Notes: generated by a model not told the origin, from the letters alone. A stretch of DNA of 64,000 nt from Rhizorhabdus wittichii RW1 (GCA_000016765.1 CP000699.1:3497001-3561000); one strand, 5' to 3'. Shown: positions 8,601 to 17,159, counted from the first letter of the stretch. A program made the numbers and translations.

Positions 8601-10293
8601 TTCGCTCTTTGCCACGGGTGTTGGCGGCGACGGCGCCGACGGCGAATCGCAGAGCACGGGTAACGGCGGCACCGGCGGCTCCGGCGGCGCCGGTATCGGC
8701 GGCAATATCCAGGCCGGCGTCTTCAGCGGCCCGCAGACCGCCGAGAACAACGGCTCGGCCGACATCCAGAGCCTCCAAATGGATGCGTCGGGCCTGGGCG
8801 GCGCGGGCGGCAGCGGCGGGTCGTCGGGCGAGGGCACGGGCGGCAATGGCGGCGCGGGCGGCGCGGGAATCGGCGGCGGTGGTACCGACGCCGGCAGCCT
8901 TGCCATCCTGGCGCGCGGCGCGCCGGTGACGATCGGTTCGGCCACGCTCAATGCCTTCGCCCAGGGCGGGGTGGGCGGCAGCGGCGGCAGCGGCTTGAGC
9001 ACCTCGGGCACCAACGGTGCCGATGGTGCCGGCAAGGGCGGCCATTTCGCGCTCCTCTCGACCTATCGCTATCAGACCACGACCGTGCCGGGATCGCTCT
9101 CGATCGACGTGCTCAATGCCGATGTTTCCGGTGCCGGAAACACCGAAGCGCCGAGCGGGCCGACCACAGCCGGCAACTTCGTGATCGCGACGAACGGCGG
9201 CGACCTGACGATCTCCAGCGGGGACGTGTATGCCAATGGCCAGCTCGCCCCGACCAACCAGTTCCAGAACGTATTCCTCGACGTGACGACGGTGAGCGAG
9301 GTCTCGGCGGGCAACGGCACCGTCACGCTCGGCACGTCTCCCAACACTTTCAGGATCCACACCGAGGCGGCGCAGGGCTTCCATCCGGTCAACTTCTACA
9401 CCGATCCGGGCGGCCAGTTCGCGGCCAACCTGGCCAATTGCACGCTCAATGGCGTGGTCTGCCAGTCGGTTGCGCGGGCGGTGTCTCCGCCGCCGCCCCC
9501 ACCCCCGCCGCCGCCGGTGTCGCCGCCCCCGCCGCCACCCCCGCCGCCGGTGTCTCCGCCGCCGCCACCGCCGCCTCCGCCGGTGTCGCCGCCCCCGCCG
9601 CCTCCGCCGGTGTCGCCACCTCCCCCGCCGCCGCCACCGCCGCCGGTGATCGAGGATCCGGCGGTGAACGAGACGGTCACCACCGAGACGACGAACATCA
9701 CGTCGAGCATCCAGTCGACGCTGACCGGCTCGCGCACCGCGGGCGGCAGCATCAAGAGCACCGAGACGACGGGAACCACCGCGCCCGGTTCGGACCCGGC
9801 CGGCGGCTCGGCCGCGTCGGCGGGCGATGACGAGGGCGGCGATGGCGACGGCAGCGACGATGCCGGCGGCTCGACCTCGAGCGGCGGCAGCGTCGGCGGC
9901 CCGAACCTGCTGATCGACACGAGCAACATCGGGTCGGACGCGACGCAGATCGACACGCCGGTGCTCAGCTCGGGCAATAGCAGCCTGTGGCCGGGGGCCG
10001 ACGGCCTCACCGACACGGGCGGCGCGGGCGATGGTCCGTCGCCCGCCGGTGCCGGCGGTGCGTCCCCGGGCGGATTGCCGGTCGGTGCGCCGGGCGCGGT
10101 CCCGGGCGGCAGCGATGCGACGCCGTCTTTCGGCAGCATCGGCAACCAGATCTTCGACGAGGGCGCCGCGGGCGCCTCGGGCGACGGGAGCGGTGGCCAG
10201 TCCTCGGGCGGGGGCGGCCAGGCGCCGGCGCCGGGCGGCTCGTCGCCGTCGTCCGACAAAGACCGATCCTCGGATGGAGGGAAGCAGCAGTGA
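5698..10293 (+). CDS. TpsA-type filamentous haemagglutinin-like exoprotein
   Basis: A 1531-residue secreted beta-helical protein. A long basic leader with hydrophobic core (about 1-43) is followed by a TPS-like recognition region (about 45-280, including NVWFYSPNGIVVGS and FDVGGLLLTT). A long central part is built of Gly-rich repeats of the type GTGG-x-G-x-GGxA (about 450-1130). Residues 1264-1317 form a proline hinge of several P7-P10 runs separated by VS, followed by a Thr/Ser and Gly/Ser-rich C-terminus with no known toxin fold. It lies between the TpsB transporter and a CHAT protease, overlapping the latter by 4 bp. Function (adhesin, matrix protein or toxin carrier) cannot be decided from sequence. 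Confidence 0.85.
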   Translation: MRSSVSDIFAAERRRQRSMPRTMTSMAVLATVLAMPVKESLAANSYGFLGIPDGCVTATCSGTGYTIDRTFATSTDTVTVNAPSALITWVPNDTNGGTASVQDAINFLPSGNTVNYVANGALPNGEYTILNRIVPQPNADGRSIALNGTITTDTAKGNVWFYSPNGIVVGSTASFDVGGLLLTTSNITAGNVTLDGDGYVTAVNTQTSIAGAAVTIQSGADITAGNYFGILAPKIDQGGSVESDGGIAYISAEQAKLSIDDASGLFDIEVGVGADSMGGILHGGTSRGVIATADGLVHPIYFVAVPKNDAISMLLGGNIGFQVAQGAEATEHGIVLSAGRDIAFGSLNAGGGLSQGAGTGSVSISGLPTLNAGTLIQAGVPLTVSGNVQIAANGAPVTIDAASDINFTGTVSIDTSVLGNPVAPVQGGAISLLAQGGTIDFGSDVTLLANAQAFDEQNGTGGAILISALGPNSGIAFHGGLTGAADGNGGLPSSVGDGGDGFGGTILVTAGGGGSITADTGMSLTAVGRGGETFEGTGGNGQGGSVALVANPGGTITVPQGSITLDASSVGGNVYQTGTGGNALSVLPGSGSPKAYVALQANGGVIDLGSDQVPVDLYLRANGTAGDGPTGGTAHGGAIEILASGAGGGINANSAVSAQAYARVGSDGSFGGGNATGGLFNMVSSGGLITLNSLDAQVYGQGGDNNNSGAGGIGTGGKAYIEAQGGTALAIEGSTFLDASGTGGQGITAGGAGTGGAAQIFANGGDITLGGGQTIINLDASGTGGGSEVDGLGSGVGGTGTGGVAGFEANGATLTLDGSAVANASGTGGNGRTGGNGVGGRPPGLETQDYDPFYGVYAQASDGAINATVSLTLVADGYGGSTASDGSNVGHAGNGTGGYAEMLATNIGGPTSLATISAPSVQMSAAGAGGHGGDPGADGVGSSGGVGQGGVVVMGAYAGRGQLSLGTVSLFATGVGGDGADGESQSTGNGGTGGSGGAGIGGNIQAGVFSGPQTAENNGSADIQSLQMDASGLGGAGGSGGSSGEGTGGNGGAGGAGIGGGGTDAGSLAILARGAPVTIGSATLNAFAQGGVGGSGGSGLSTSGTNGADGAGKGGHFALLSTYRYQTTTVPGSLSIDVLNADVSGAGNTEAPSGPTTAGNFVIATNGGDLTISSGDVYANGQLAPTNQFQNVFLDVTTVSEVSAGNGTVTLGTSPNTFRIHTEAAQGFHPVNFYTDPGGQFAANLANCTLNGVVCQSVARAVSPPPPPPPPPPVSPPPPPPPPPVSPPPPPPPPPVSPPPPPPPVSPPPPPPPPPPVIEDPAVNETVTTETTNITSSIQSTLTGSRTAGGSIKSTETTGTTAPGSDPAGGSAASAGDDEGGDGDGSDDAGGSTSSGGSVGGPNLLIDTSNIGSDATQIDTPVLSSGNSSLWPGADGLTDTGGAGDGPSPAGAGGASPGGLPVGAPGAVPGGSDATPSFGSIGNQIFDEGAAGASGDGSGGQSSGGGGQAPAPGGSSPSSDKDRSSDGGKQQ

Positions 10294-13200
10294 CGCGGAT
10301 CAACCGTCTCTCCATGGGGCTCGGCCTGCTCGCGGCAGCGGCGCTCGCGCTTCCCTCGGCGGCGCCGGCGGCGGGCCAGCCCGGCAGCCTGTCGTTGCGC
10401 AACAGCTTCCGGATCGGGTCGACCGGCGTGCTCTGCACCGCGCAGATCCGCTCGGCGAGCCCGGTGCTGTCGACGATGTTCGACCGCGGCTATCGGGTGG
10501 TGTGCCGCGACGCCGCGGCTCCGGTCGGCCGGCTGTTCGCGCTGCGCAAGGGCGGCGACGACGCGGTCGCGCGGGCGATCGCCCATGCCGAAACCCCGCT
10601 GACCTGCCAGGCGCCGGCCAATGCCTCCATCCAGGGCCTCGGCAACGTCCAGGTCCGCGACTGCGTCGACGCGAGCCAGCTCGCCTACAAGGTCTATGCC
10701 TATTCCAGGGGGCGGACGGTCTATGTCGCCGACGGCCTGGGCGGTTATGACAGCGCCCTCCAGCTCGGCCTGCGGACGATCGTCGCCGATGCGATCGTCA
10801 AGGGCGAGGTGCAGGTCGCGACGACCTCGGCCGGCGATCCCGCCGCCTTCGCGCGCGTCCAGGCGGGCGCGCTCGACAGCGACAGCGCGCTGAGCGAGGC
10901 CTATGCCCGCAACAATGAAGGCTCCTACGCCGAGGCGGCCGAGTTCTTCGAGGCGCTGGCCGAGCGCGACGCGTCGGGCACGAGTACGGATTCGCACCTG
11001 CCCGAATATCTCGCCAACCAGGCGTTGCAGGAATCGAACCAGCGCAGCTTCAGCACCGCCGACGCGCTGTTCGCGCGCGCCGCGACCCCGTCCGCGCTCG
11101 CCGATCCGGTGGTCGGGCGGATATTGCGCAACTCGCATGCGCTCCACTATCTCAACCAGAGCAAGGTGCAGCAGGCGATCGCCGAGCTGAACAAGCCGGT
11201 CGTCGAGATCGAGAGCAGCGCTGTCGCCGACGCCAGGCTGAGCCGGGGCGAGATCAGCGACGAGATCGCCGCCGACCTCAACCGCGAAGGCAGCGCGATG
11301 CGCCAGCTCGGCGCGCTCGACGGCCAGCTCCAGCCGTTCGAGAAGGCGCAGATCCTCGATGCGCAGGCGTTGCAGCTTCGCGGCGTCGCCTATCGGATCG
11401 ACGGCAATTTCCCGAAGGCCAAGGCGGCCTTCGCCGAAGCGATCAACGCGATGCAGGCGATCCGCGAGGGCCGGATGAACAGCACCGGCTGGCTGCGGGC
11501 GAGCATCCAGTCCGAGCTGGGGCTGATCGCCGAGGCCGAGGGCAATGTCGGCGAGGCCGAGCGCCTCTATGCCGACGCGCTCCAGGTCGTCGAGATCCAG
11601 CATCCGAACTCGGCGGTGTCGCTGGGCGCCAAGGCGCGCTTCGCGGGCTTCCTCAGCCGCCACGGCCAGACCGACCGGGCGGCGACGATGTACGGCCAGG
11701 TCGTGTCCGAGGCGGAGAGCCTGCCCGGCGCGATGGCGTCGATCCGGACCCTGCTGCGGCCCTATTTCCGCCTGCTGGCGGCGCGCGCGGCGACCGATCC
11801 GACCGCGGTGACGCGGATGTTCGGCGCGAGCCAGGTGATGCTGCGCCCCGGCATCGCCCAGACCCAGGCGCTGCTCGCCCGCGAGCTGTCGGGCGGCGAC
11901 GACGAGGCGGCCAGCCTGTTCCGCCAGTCGGTGACGCTGTCGCGCTACATCGCCCGCGCCACCGGCGAGATCGCGCGGATGACGGCCACCCCGAACCCGG
12001 CCGAGCGCCCCGCCCTGGCGGAGGCGCAGGCCCGTCTCGCCCGCTATTCGCGCGACCAGACCGCGTTGCAGGCGAAGCTGGCCCAGTTCCCGCGCTACCG
12101 CGTCCTGTCGCCGCAGACCATGTCGGTCGAGGAGCTGCAGAAGGCGCTCCGGCCCGGTGACGGCTATTACAAGGTCACGCTGGTCGGCGACGACATCTAT
12201 GCGATGTTCGTCGCCCAGGGCGTCGCGCGCGCCTGGAAGCTCGACATGACGGCCAAGCAGCTCGCCGACGTCGTCGCGCAGATTCGCGATTCGGTGGTGA
12301 AGATCGAGAATGGGCAGGTCGCGACCTATCCGTTCGACGTCGTCCTCGCCCGCAAGCTCTACGTCACCCTGATGGGGCCGGTCGACGCGGACATGCACAA
12401 GGTCACCAACCTGATCTTCGAGCCCGACGGCCCGCTGCTCCAGCTTCCGGCCAACCTGCTGCCGATCGACCAGGCCGGCGTCGACGCCTATCTGGGCCGG
12501 CTGAAGAAGCCGAACGCCGACGATTTCGACTTCCGCGGGGTCAACTGGCTGGGCCGCGACCGCGACATCTCGACCGTGGTCAGCCCGCGCTCGTTCGTCG
12601 ACGGCCGCGACGTCGCCAGCTCGAAGGCGATCAAGGCCTATCTCGGCCTGGGCGAGAATGCCCGGCCGGCGCTCAACCCGCTGTTCGTCCCGCCGCCGGC
12701 GATGGCCGATCCCTGCGCCTGGCCGCTCGGCAACTGGAACAATCCGATTTCCGCGTCCGAGCTTTATCTGGCGAGCGGGATCATCGGGGCGGACAAGTCG
12801 CGGCTGGTGATCGACGCGGCCTTCTCCGACTCGACGATCATGGGGATGAGCGACCTCAACGAATATCGCATCATCCACTTCGCGACCCACGGCCTCGTCA
12901 CCGCGCCGCGCCCCGAATGCCCGGCGCGCCCGGCGCTGCTGACCAGCTTCGGCGGCGGCACCTCGGACGGGCTGCTGTCGTTCAAGGAGATCTTCGACCT
13001 CAAGCTCGACGCCGACGTGGTGATCCTGTCGGCCTGCGACACGGCCGGCATGGCGACCGTCTCGGCGACCCGCGAGGCGGGCATCACGACCGGCGGCAAT
13101 TTCGCGCTCGACGGCCTCGTCCGCGCCTTCGTCGGCGCCGGCGCCCGCACCGTGATCGCCAGCCACTGGCCGGTGCCCGACGACTATAACGCGACCAAGC

Positions 13201-13400
13201 GGCTGATCAGCGGGCTGTTCACGGCGCCGCCGGGAACGCCGATGGCGACCGCGATGCGGCAGGCGCAGCTCGGCCTGATGGACGACGCCAACACCTCGCA
13301 TCCCTATTACTGGTCGGCCTTCGCGATCGTCGGCGACGGCGAGCGGCCGTTGCTGCCGACCGGCGCCGCGCCGGGCGCCGCCGTCCAGGCGACCCGCTGA
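10290..13400 (+). CDS. exported TPR-CHAT caspase-like protease
   Basis: A 1036-residue protein with a Sec signal peptide (about 1-28), a helical region with TPR-like repeats (about 195-480) and a C-terminal CHAT domain (about 720-1025). The caspase-type dyad is visible: H867 in IIHFATHG and C916 in VILSACDTAG. The following GLVRAFVGAGARTVIASHWPV is also characteristic of CHAT. The start is GTG, overlapping the TpsA stop (GTGA) and preceded by GGAGGG. CHAT proteins are usually cytoplasmic, whereas the signal peptide here predicts a periplasmic or surface location. Processing or release of the partner TpsA is an attractive inference, but no substrate can be read from the sequence. Confidence 0.9.
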   Translation: MTRINRLSMGLGLLAAAALALPSAAPAAGQPGSLSLRNSFRIGSTGVLCTAQIRSASPVLSTMFDRGYRVVCRDAAAPVGRLFALRKGGDDAVARAIAHAETPLTCQAPANASIQGLGNVQVRDCVDASQLAYKVYAYSRGRTVYVADGLGGYDSALQLGLRTIVADAIVKGEVQVATTSAGDPAAFARVQAGALDSDSALSEAYARNNEGSYAEAAEFFEALAERDASGTSTDSHLPEYLANQALQESNQRSFSTADALFARAATPSALADPVVGRILRNSHALHYLNQSKVQQAIAELNKPVVEIESSAVADARLSRGEISDEIAADLNREGSAMRQLGALDGQLQPFEKAQILDAQALQLRGVAYRIDGNFPKAKAAFAEAINAMQAIREGRMNSTGWLRASIQSELGLIAEAEGNVGEAERLYADALQVVEIQHPNSAVSLGAKARFAGFLSRHGQTDRAATMYGQVVSEAESLPGAMASIRTLLRPYFRLLAARAATDPTAVTRMFGASQVMLRPGIAQTQALLARELSGGDDEAASLFRQSVTLSRYIARATGEIARMTATPNPAERPALAEAQARLARYSRDQTALQAKLAQFPRYRVLSPQTMSVEELQKALRPGDGYYKVTLVGDDIYAMFVAQGVARAWKLDMTAKQLADVVAQIRDSVVKIENGQVATYPFDVVLARKLYVTLMGPVDADMHKVTNLIFEPDGPLLQLPANLLPIDQAGVDAYLGRLKKPNADDFDFRGVNWLGRDRDISTVVSPRSFVDGRDVASSKAIKAYLGLGENARPALNPLFVPPPAMADPCAWPLGNWNNPISASELYLASGIIGADKSRLVIDAAFSDSTIMGMSDLNEYRIIHFATHGLVTAPRPECPARPALLTSFGGGTSDGLLSFKEIFDLKLDADVVILSACDTAGMATVSATREAGITTGGNFALDGLVRAFVGAGARTVIASHWPVPDDYNATKRLISGLFTAPPGTPMATAMRQAQLGLMDDANTSHPYYWSAFAIVGDGERPLLPTGAAPGAAVQATR

Positions 13401-13457
13401 TCCCCTATGGCGGAGGCGCTCCGCGCTTCCGCCGGGTCTCGACTGTGCGACCGTCCA

Positions 13458-13556
13458 TCCGTCACCCGAGCGAAGGCTGGGGTGACGGTAGAATGCGGAA
13501 CGATTCCCCGAGGCTCTCTCCGGGAAAGGGGAAGGCCGGAGAGAGCGCCGGGGAAT
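13458..13556. terminator. REP-like palindrome and long hairpin after the CHAT gene
   Basis: CCGTCACCC...GGGGTGACGG (13458-13487) is followed by an unusually long stem at 13503-13556: ATTCCCCG then GCTCTCTCCGG pair with CCGGAGAGAGC then CGGGGAAT around a GAAAGGGGAAGG loop. No T-tract follows, so it is either a Rho-independent-like barrier for the operon or a repeat-derived cruciform. Confidence 0.5.
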
Positions 13557-13561
13557 GGGGT

Positions 13562-13622
13562 CAGAGCGATTTCCAGGCAGATGGAGACATCTGCCGGTTC
13601 GGAAATCGCGGTACGGCTCTAG
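13562..13622 (+). repeat. dispersed element, shortened copy 3
   Basis: This copy keeps the left hairpin (GATTTCC...GGAAATC with GGCAGATG...CATCTGCC) and the GCTCTAG terminus but lacks the second CGATCCGAT hairpin and the T-rich spacer. The end CTAG again supplies a stop codon, here of the minus-strand 57-residue membrane protein (13619-13621). Confidence 0.8.
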
Positions 13623-13792
13623 ATGCCGACGCCGCTGAGCAGGCCCAGGGCCTGGAGCAGCCACAGGATCACGACGATCACCACGACCACGTTGAGGATG
13701 CTTTTGATCTTCCCGTCCATCGGGATGTAGTTGTTGATCAGCCACAGCAGAACGCCGACGATGATCAGAACGATAATGATATGGATCAGCAT
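13619..13792 (-). CDS. 57-residue two-helix membrane protein
   Basis: A small hydrophobic protein starting MLIHIIIVLIIVGVLLWLI, with two transmembrane segments (about 2-20 and 33-52) joined by a loop NNYIPMDGKIKSIL. This is the pattern of a conserved family of tiny alpha/gammaproteobacterial membrane proteins of unknown function (LLWLxNxYIPMDxxIKxILN). The ATG is preceded by GGGGAGA at good spacing on the minus strand. It is convergent with the CHAT operon and divergent from the FAD oxidase gene. The stop lies in the end of a dispersed repeat. Confidence 0.8.
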   Translation of the reverse strand: MLIHIIIVLIIVGVLLWLINNYIPMDGKIKSILNVVVVIVVILWLLQALGLLSGVGI

Positions 13793-13943
13793 GGGGTTCT
13801 CCCCGGTCTATATTTGAGATCACTGCTGTCCTTACGAACCCGGAACAGCGATATTTGTTCCGGCGGGTCTTGCCCGTGCCGCGCGACTATGCTCGATCCG
13901 GGAGAGGGGGCGTCCTTCAACCAGCTTGATGATCGGGATCGCC

Positions 13944-15116
13944 ATGGACAGACGTCATTTCCTCCTGCGGGGCGCGCTCGGGCTCGGGGGCGCGGGTCTG
14001 GTCGGGCCCGGCCGGCTGATGGCGCAGGCGGCGCAGCCGCTGTTCGACCCGATCGGGCCGGTGACGCCGATCCGCGCCAACCCGGACCGCATCTTCCGCA
14101 TCACCGTCTGCCTGCGGCCGTTCCGCGCGGCGGGCCCCCGGATCGAGGCGGAGCAGGTCGGCCGCAAGCGGGTCGTCCATAATTACGGCCATGGCGGCAG
14201 CGGCTGGTCGCTGAGCTGGGGATCGGCGCAGCTCGCCGTCGCCCAGGCGATGGCGGACGGCCCGCGCGAGATCGCCGTGATCGGCGCCGGCGCGCTCGGC
14301 CTCACCGCCGCGATCACCGCGCAGCGCGCCGGGGCGAAGGTGGCGATCTACGCCAAGGAGCGTTTCCCCGATGTCCGCTCGGCCCGCGCGACGGGAAGCT
14401 GGACGCCCGATTCACGGGTGGCGATGGCGAACGCCGCCGGCCCCGGCTTCGCCGCGCTGTGGAGCGGCATGGCCCATGCCAGCTATGCGACCTGGCAGAG
14501 CTATGTCGGCCTGCCCGGCGACCCGGTGCTGTGGAGCGATCGCTATACCCTGTCGGACCTCGCGCCCGAGGCGATGCGGGCGGCGGGGCGCGCGACCGAG
14601 GTGGCGGGCTTCGCCCATTATGGCGATCTGATCGCCGACATCTCGCCGCGCTCGCAGGTCTTCGGTCCCGGCACCCACCCCTTCGCCACCGGCTATGCGC
14701 TGCGCAACAGCCAGATGACGTTCAACGTCGCCGGGCTCGCCCATCTGCTCACCAGCGATTTCCTGGCGGCGGGCGGCCGGATCGAGACCGCCGAGTTCCA
14801 CGAGCCGTCCGATCTCGGCCGGCTGCGGGAGAAGGTGATCATCAACTGTACCGGCTATGGCGCCCGCGCGCTGTTCCGCGACGAGAGCGTCGTGCCGGTG
14901 CGCGGCCAGATCGCCTGGCTGCTGCCCCAGGCCGGGGTCGACTATGGCCTGTTCTACGACAATGTCAGCGTCCTCGGCCGCCGCGACGGCATCGTCGTGC
15001 AGGACATGGGCCCCGACGATCGCTTCGGCTTCAACGACGACAGCGAGACCCCCGACCGGGCCGCCGCCGAGGCATCGGTGCGGACGATCGCGCGACTGTG
15101 GCCGAGGATGATCTGA
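13944..15116 (+). CDS. Tat-exported FAD-dependent oxidase (D-amino-acid oxidase-like)
   Basis: A 390-residue FAD oxidoreductase. The N-terminus MDRRHFLLRGALGLGGAGLV is a twin-arginine signal. The dinucleotide-binding GAGALGLTAA is at about residue 118 and the VVPVRGQIAWLL segment of the DAO family lies in the C-terminal half. Oxidation of a D-amino acid or related amine with oxygen in the periplasm is the family expectation, but the substrate is not readable. I chose the ATG at 13944 because it puts the RR motif near the terminus; an ATG five codons upstream is possible. It is a single gene with a REP pair downstream. Confidence 0.8.
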   Translation: MDRRHFLLRGALGLGGAGLVGPGRLMAQAAQPLFDPIGPVTPIRANPDRIFRITVCLRPFRAAGPRIEAEQVGRKRVVHNYGHGGSGWSLSWGSAQLAVAQAMADGPREIAVIGAGALGLTAAITAQRAGAKVAIYAKERFPDVRSARATGSWTPDSRVAMANAAGPGFAALWSGMAHASYATWQSYVGLPGDPVLWSDRYTLSDLAPEAMRAAGRATEVAGFAHYGDLIADISPRSQVFGPGTHPFATGYALRNSQMTFNVAGLAHLLTSDFLAAGGRIETAEFHEPSDLGRLREKVIINCTGYGARALFRDESVVPVRGQIAWLLPQAGVDYGLFYDNVSVLGRRDGIVVQDMGPDDRFGFNDDSETPDRAAAEASVRTIARLWPRMI

Positions 15117-15145
15117 CCCCGCTTCCCGTCATGCCAGCCCTATCT

Positions 15146-15239
15146 CGTCATCCCGGCGAAAGCCGGGATCTCCCTGCCTTTCCACGCTACGGCAGGAGCG
15201 ATGAAGAGAAGGGAGATCCTGGCTTTCGCCAGGATGACG
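15146..15239. repeat. inverted REP pair B
   Basis: CGTCATCCCGGCGAAAGCC...GGATCTCCCT is followed after about 35 bp by the inverse, GGGAGATCCTGGC...AGGATGACG. The spacer contains ATGAAGAGAAGG, close to the spacer of pair A. It sits between the converging 3' ends of the FAD oxidase and etfA. Confidence 0.85.
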
Positions 15240-15257
15240 CGAGGGGAGGAAGGGGCG

Positions 15258-15299
15258 CCAAAAGAAAAGGGCGGGTCGCCCGTTCGGCGCCCGCCCTTT
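15258..15299 (-). terminator. intrinsic terminator of the etfBA operon
   Basis: On the minus strand a 10-bp stem AAAGGGCGGG/CCCGCCCTTT is followed by TTTTCTTTT, about 20 nt after the etfA stop. This is a classical Rho-independent terminator. Confidence 0.85.
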
Positions 15300-15320
15300 C
15301 GCTTGTCCCGGTCGATCGGA

Positions 15321-16250
15321 TCAGAGCTTCGAGGTCAGCTCCGGCACGACCTTGAAGAGGTCGCCGACCAGGCCGATGTCGGCGACCTGGAAGATCGGGG
15401 CTTCCTCGTCCTTGTTGATCGCGATGATCGTCTTGGAGTCCTTCATGCCGGCGAGGTGCTGGATCGCGCCCGAGATGCCGACCGCGACATAGACCTCCGG
15501 AGCGACGATCTTGCCGGTCTGGCCGACCTGATAGTCGTTGGGGACATAGCCCGCGTCGACCGCGGCGCGGCTGGCGCCGACCGCCGCGCCGAGCTTGTCG
15601 GCGAGCGGCTCGATGATCGTGTGGAAGTTCTCGCTGTTCTGCAGCGCGCGGCCGCCCGAGACGATCACCTTGGCCGAGGTCAGCTCGGGACGCTCGGACT
15701 TGCTGATCTCGGCGCCGACGAAGCTCGACAGGCCGGCGTCGCCCGCGCCCGACACCGCCTCGACCGTGCCCGACCCGCCCTCGCGTGCCGCCTTCTCGAA
15801 GGCGGTGGCGCGGACGGTGATCACCTTCTTGGCGTCCGACGACTGCACGGTCGCGATCGCGTTGCCGGCATAGGTCGGGCGGGTGAAGGTGTCGTCGCTC
15901 TCGACCGAGAGGATCTCGGAGACCTGCATCACGTCGAGCAGGGCCGCGACGCGTGGCGCGATGTTCTTGCCGTTGGCGGTGGCCGGCGCGACGAAGGCGT
16001 CGTGATGGCCCATCAGCTCGACGACCAGCGGCGCGACATTCTCCGGCAGCGCATGGCCATAGGCGGCGCCGTCGGCGACATGGACCTTGCCGACGCCCGC
16101 GATCTTCGCGGCGGCATCGGCGACGCCGCCGACCCCTTCGCCCGCGACCAGCAGGTGGACTTCGCCCAGCTTCGAGGCGGCGGTGACCGCCGAGAGGGTG
16201 GCGTCCTTGACGGCGCCGGCCTCATGCTCGACCCAAACCAGCGTCTTCAT
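15321..16250 (-). CDS. etfA: electron transfer flavoprotein alpha subunit
   Basis: A 309-residue FAD-binding subunit of ETF, which passes electrons from acyl-CoA and other dehydrogenases to ETF:ubiquinone oxidoreductase. The N-terminal adenine-nucleotide-like domain ([10 protein letters not shown]...) and the C-terminal FAD signature are clear: [30 protein letters not shown] and [16 protein letters not shown]. The length is typical. It overlaps etfB by 4 bp (ATGA), so the subunits are translationally coupled. A strong terminator follows. Confidence 0.97.
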   Translation of the reverse strand: MKTLVWVEHEAGAVKDATLSAVTAASKLGEVHLLVAGEGVGGVADAAAKIAGVGKVHVADGAAYGHALPENVAPLVVELMGHHDAFVAPATANGKNIAPRVAALLDVMQVSEILSVESDDTFTRPTYAGNAIATVQSSDAKKVITVRATAFEKAAREGGSGTVEAVSGAGDAGLSSFVGAEISKSERPELTSAKVIVSGGRALQNSENFHTIIEPLADKLGAAVGASRAAVDAGYVPNDYQVGQTGKIVAPEVYVAVGISGAIQHLAGMKDSKTIIAINKDEEAPIFQVADIGLVGDLFKVVPELTSKL

Positions 16251-16996
16251 GCCGCAACTCCCAGAGCCTTGAGCTTGGCCGCCAGTTCATCGACGTCGGC
16301 GACCTTGATGCCGGCCTGCCGCTTCGGCGGCTCGGACACCTTGAGGGTCTTGAGGCGCGGGGTGACGTCCACGCCGTAGTCGGCGGGGGTCTTCTGCGCG
16401 AGCGGCTTCGACTTCGCCTTCATGATGTTGGGCAGCGAGGCGTAGCGCGGCTCGTTGAGGCGCAGGTCGGTGGTGATGATCGCCGGCGCCTTGAGGCTGA
16501 CCGTCTCGAGGCCGCCGTCGACCTCGCGCGTCACCTTGACCGTGTCGCCCTCGACCTCGACCTTGGAGGCGAAGGTGCCCTGCGGCCGGCCGGTGAGGGC
16601 CGCCAGCATCTGGCCGGTCTGGTTCGAATCGTCGTCGATCGCCTGCTTGCCGAGGATGACGAGGCCCGGGGCCTCCTCCTCGACGACCTTCGCCAGCAGC
16701 TTGGCGACGCCGAGCGGCTCGACCTCGGTCTCGCTGACGATCAGGATCGCGCGGTCGGCGCCCATCGCCAGCGCGGTGCGCAGCGTTTCCTGGGCCTTGG
16801 CCTCGCCGATCGAGACGGCGATGATCTCGGTCGCGACGCCCTTTTCCTTCAGGCGGATCGCTTCTTCGACCGCGATCTCGTCGAACGGGTTCATCGACAT
16901 CTTGACGTTGGCGAGATCGACGCCCGAACCGTCCATCTTGACGCGCGGCTTGACGTTGTAATCGATCACCCGCTTCACGGGCACGAGGACCTTCAT
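16247..16996 (-). CDS. etfB: electron transfer flavoprotein beta subunit
   Basis: A 249-residue AMP-binding partner of EtfA. The family signature is present: an N-terminal [30 protein letters not shown] and [32 protein letters not shown]. The ATG at 16996 is preceded on the minus strand by GGAGTGAAGCT. The roughly 200-bp upstream gap to sucC contains a striking AT-rich TTGCGAAA/TTTTGCAAAA block that may be an operator. ETF serves fatty-acid and amino-acid oxidation, so regulation by acyl-CoA status would make sense. Confidence 0.97.
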   Translation of the reverse strand: MKVLVPVKRVIDYNVKPRVKMDGSGVDLANVKMSMNPFDEIAVEEAIRLKEKGVATEIIAVSIGEAKAQETLRTALAMGADRAILIVSETEVEPLGVAKLLAKVVEEEAPGLVILGKQAIDDDSNQTGQMLAALTGRPQGTFASKVEVEGDTVKVTREVDGGLETVSLKAPAIITTDLRLNEPRYASLPNIMKAKSKPLAQKTPADYGVDVTPRLKTLKVSEPPKRQAGIKVADVDELAAKLKALGVAA

Positions 16997-17121
16997 AGCT
17001 TCACTCCTTGGCCTTTGGCACCTGCCCTGGGGAGGCCGTATCCATATCCATGAGTGGCCGATCCGGTCAGGGAAACGGCCAGTGCCCGATCGCCATTGCC
17101 GCTCCGGCCGGCCAAATCAAA

Positions 17122-17159
17122 TGCGAAATTGCGAAATTGCGAATTACTATTTTGCAAAA
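17122..17159. promoter_or_regulatory. tandem TTGCGAAA repeats and TTTTGCAAAA palindrome upstream of etfB
   Basis: TGCGAAAT-TGCGAAAT-TGCGAATT stands as an 8-bp periodic repeat, followed by the perfect 10-bp palindrome TTTTGCAAAA. It lies 125-165 bp upstream of the etfB ATG in an AT-rich island of a GC-rich genome. TTTGCAAA-type operators are known for short-chain acyl-CoA regulators of the ScfR/RamB type, so assignment to that class is an inference. Confidence 0.4.

Noticed and set aside
5350-9384. Very long minus-strand open frame opposite the TpsA gene
   Set aside because: A shadow of high GC at third positions in the repetitive TpsA gene. The translation is a monotony of A/G/R/D with no domain, while the plus strand has a signal peptide and TPS context.
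9487-9650. Short-period repeat resembling a CRISPR or VNTR
   Set aside because: It is an in-frame run of Pro codons (CCG/CCC/CCA/CCT) separated by VS codons, a protein hinge, without unique spacers.
9396-13823. Long minus-strand frame opposite the CHAT gene
   Set aside because: Antisense shadow. The plus-strand frame carries the catalytic CHAT motifs, TPR-like repeats and a signal peptide.
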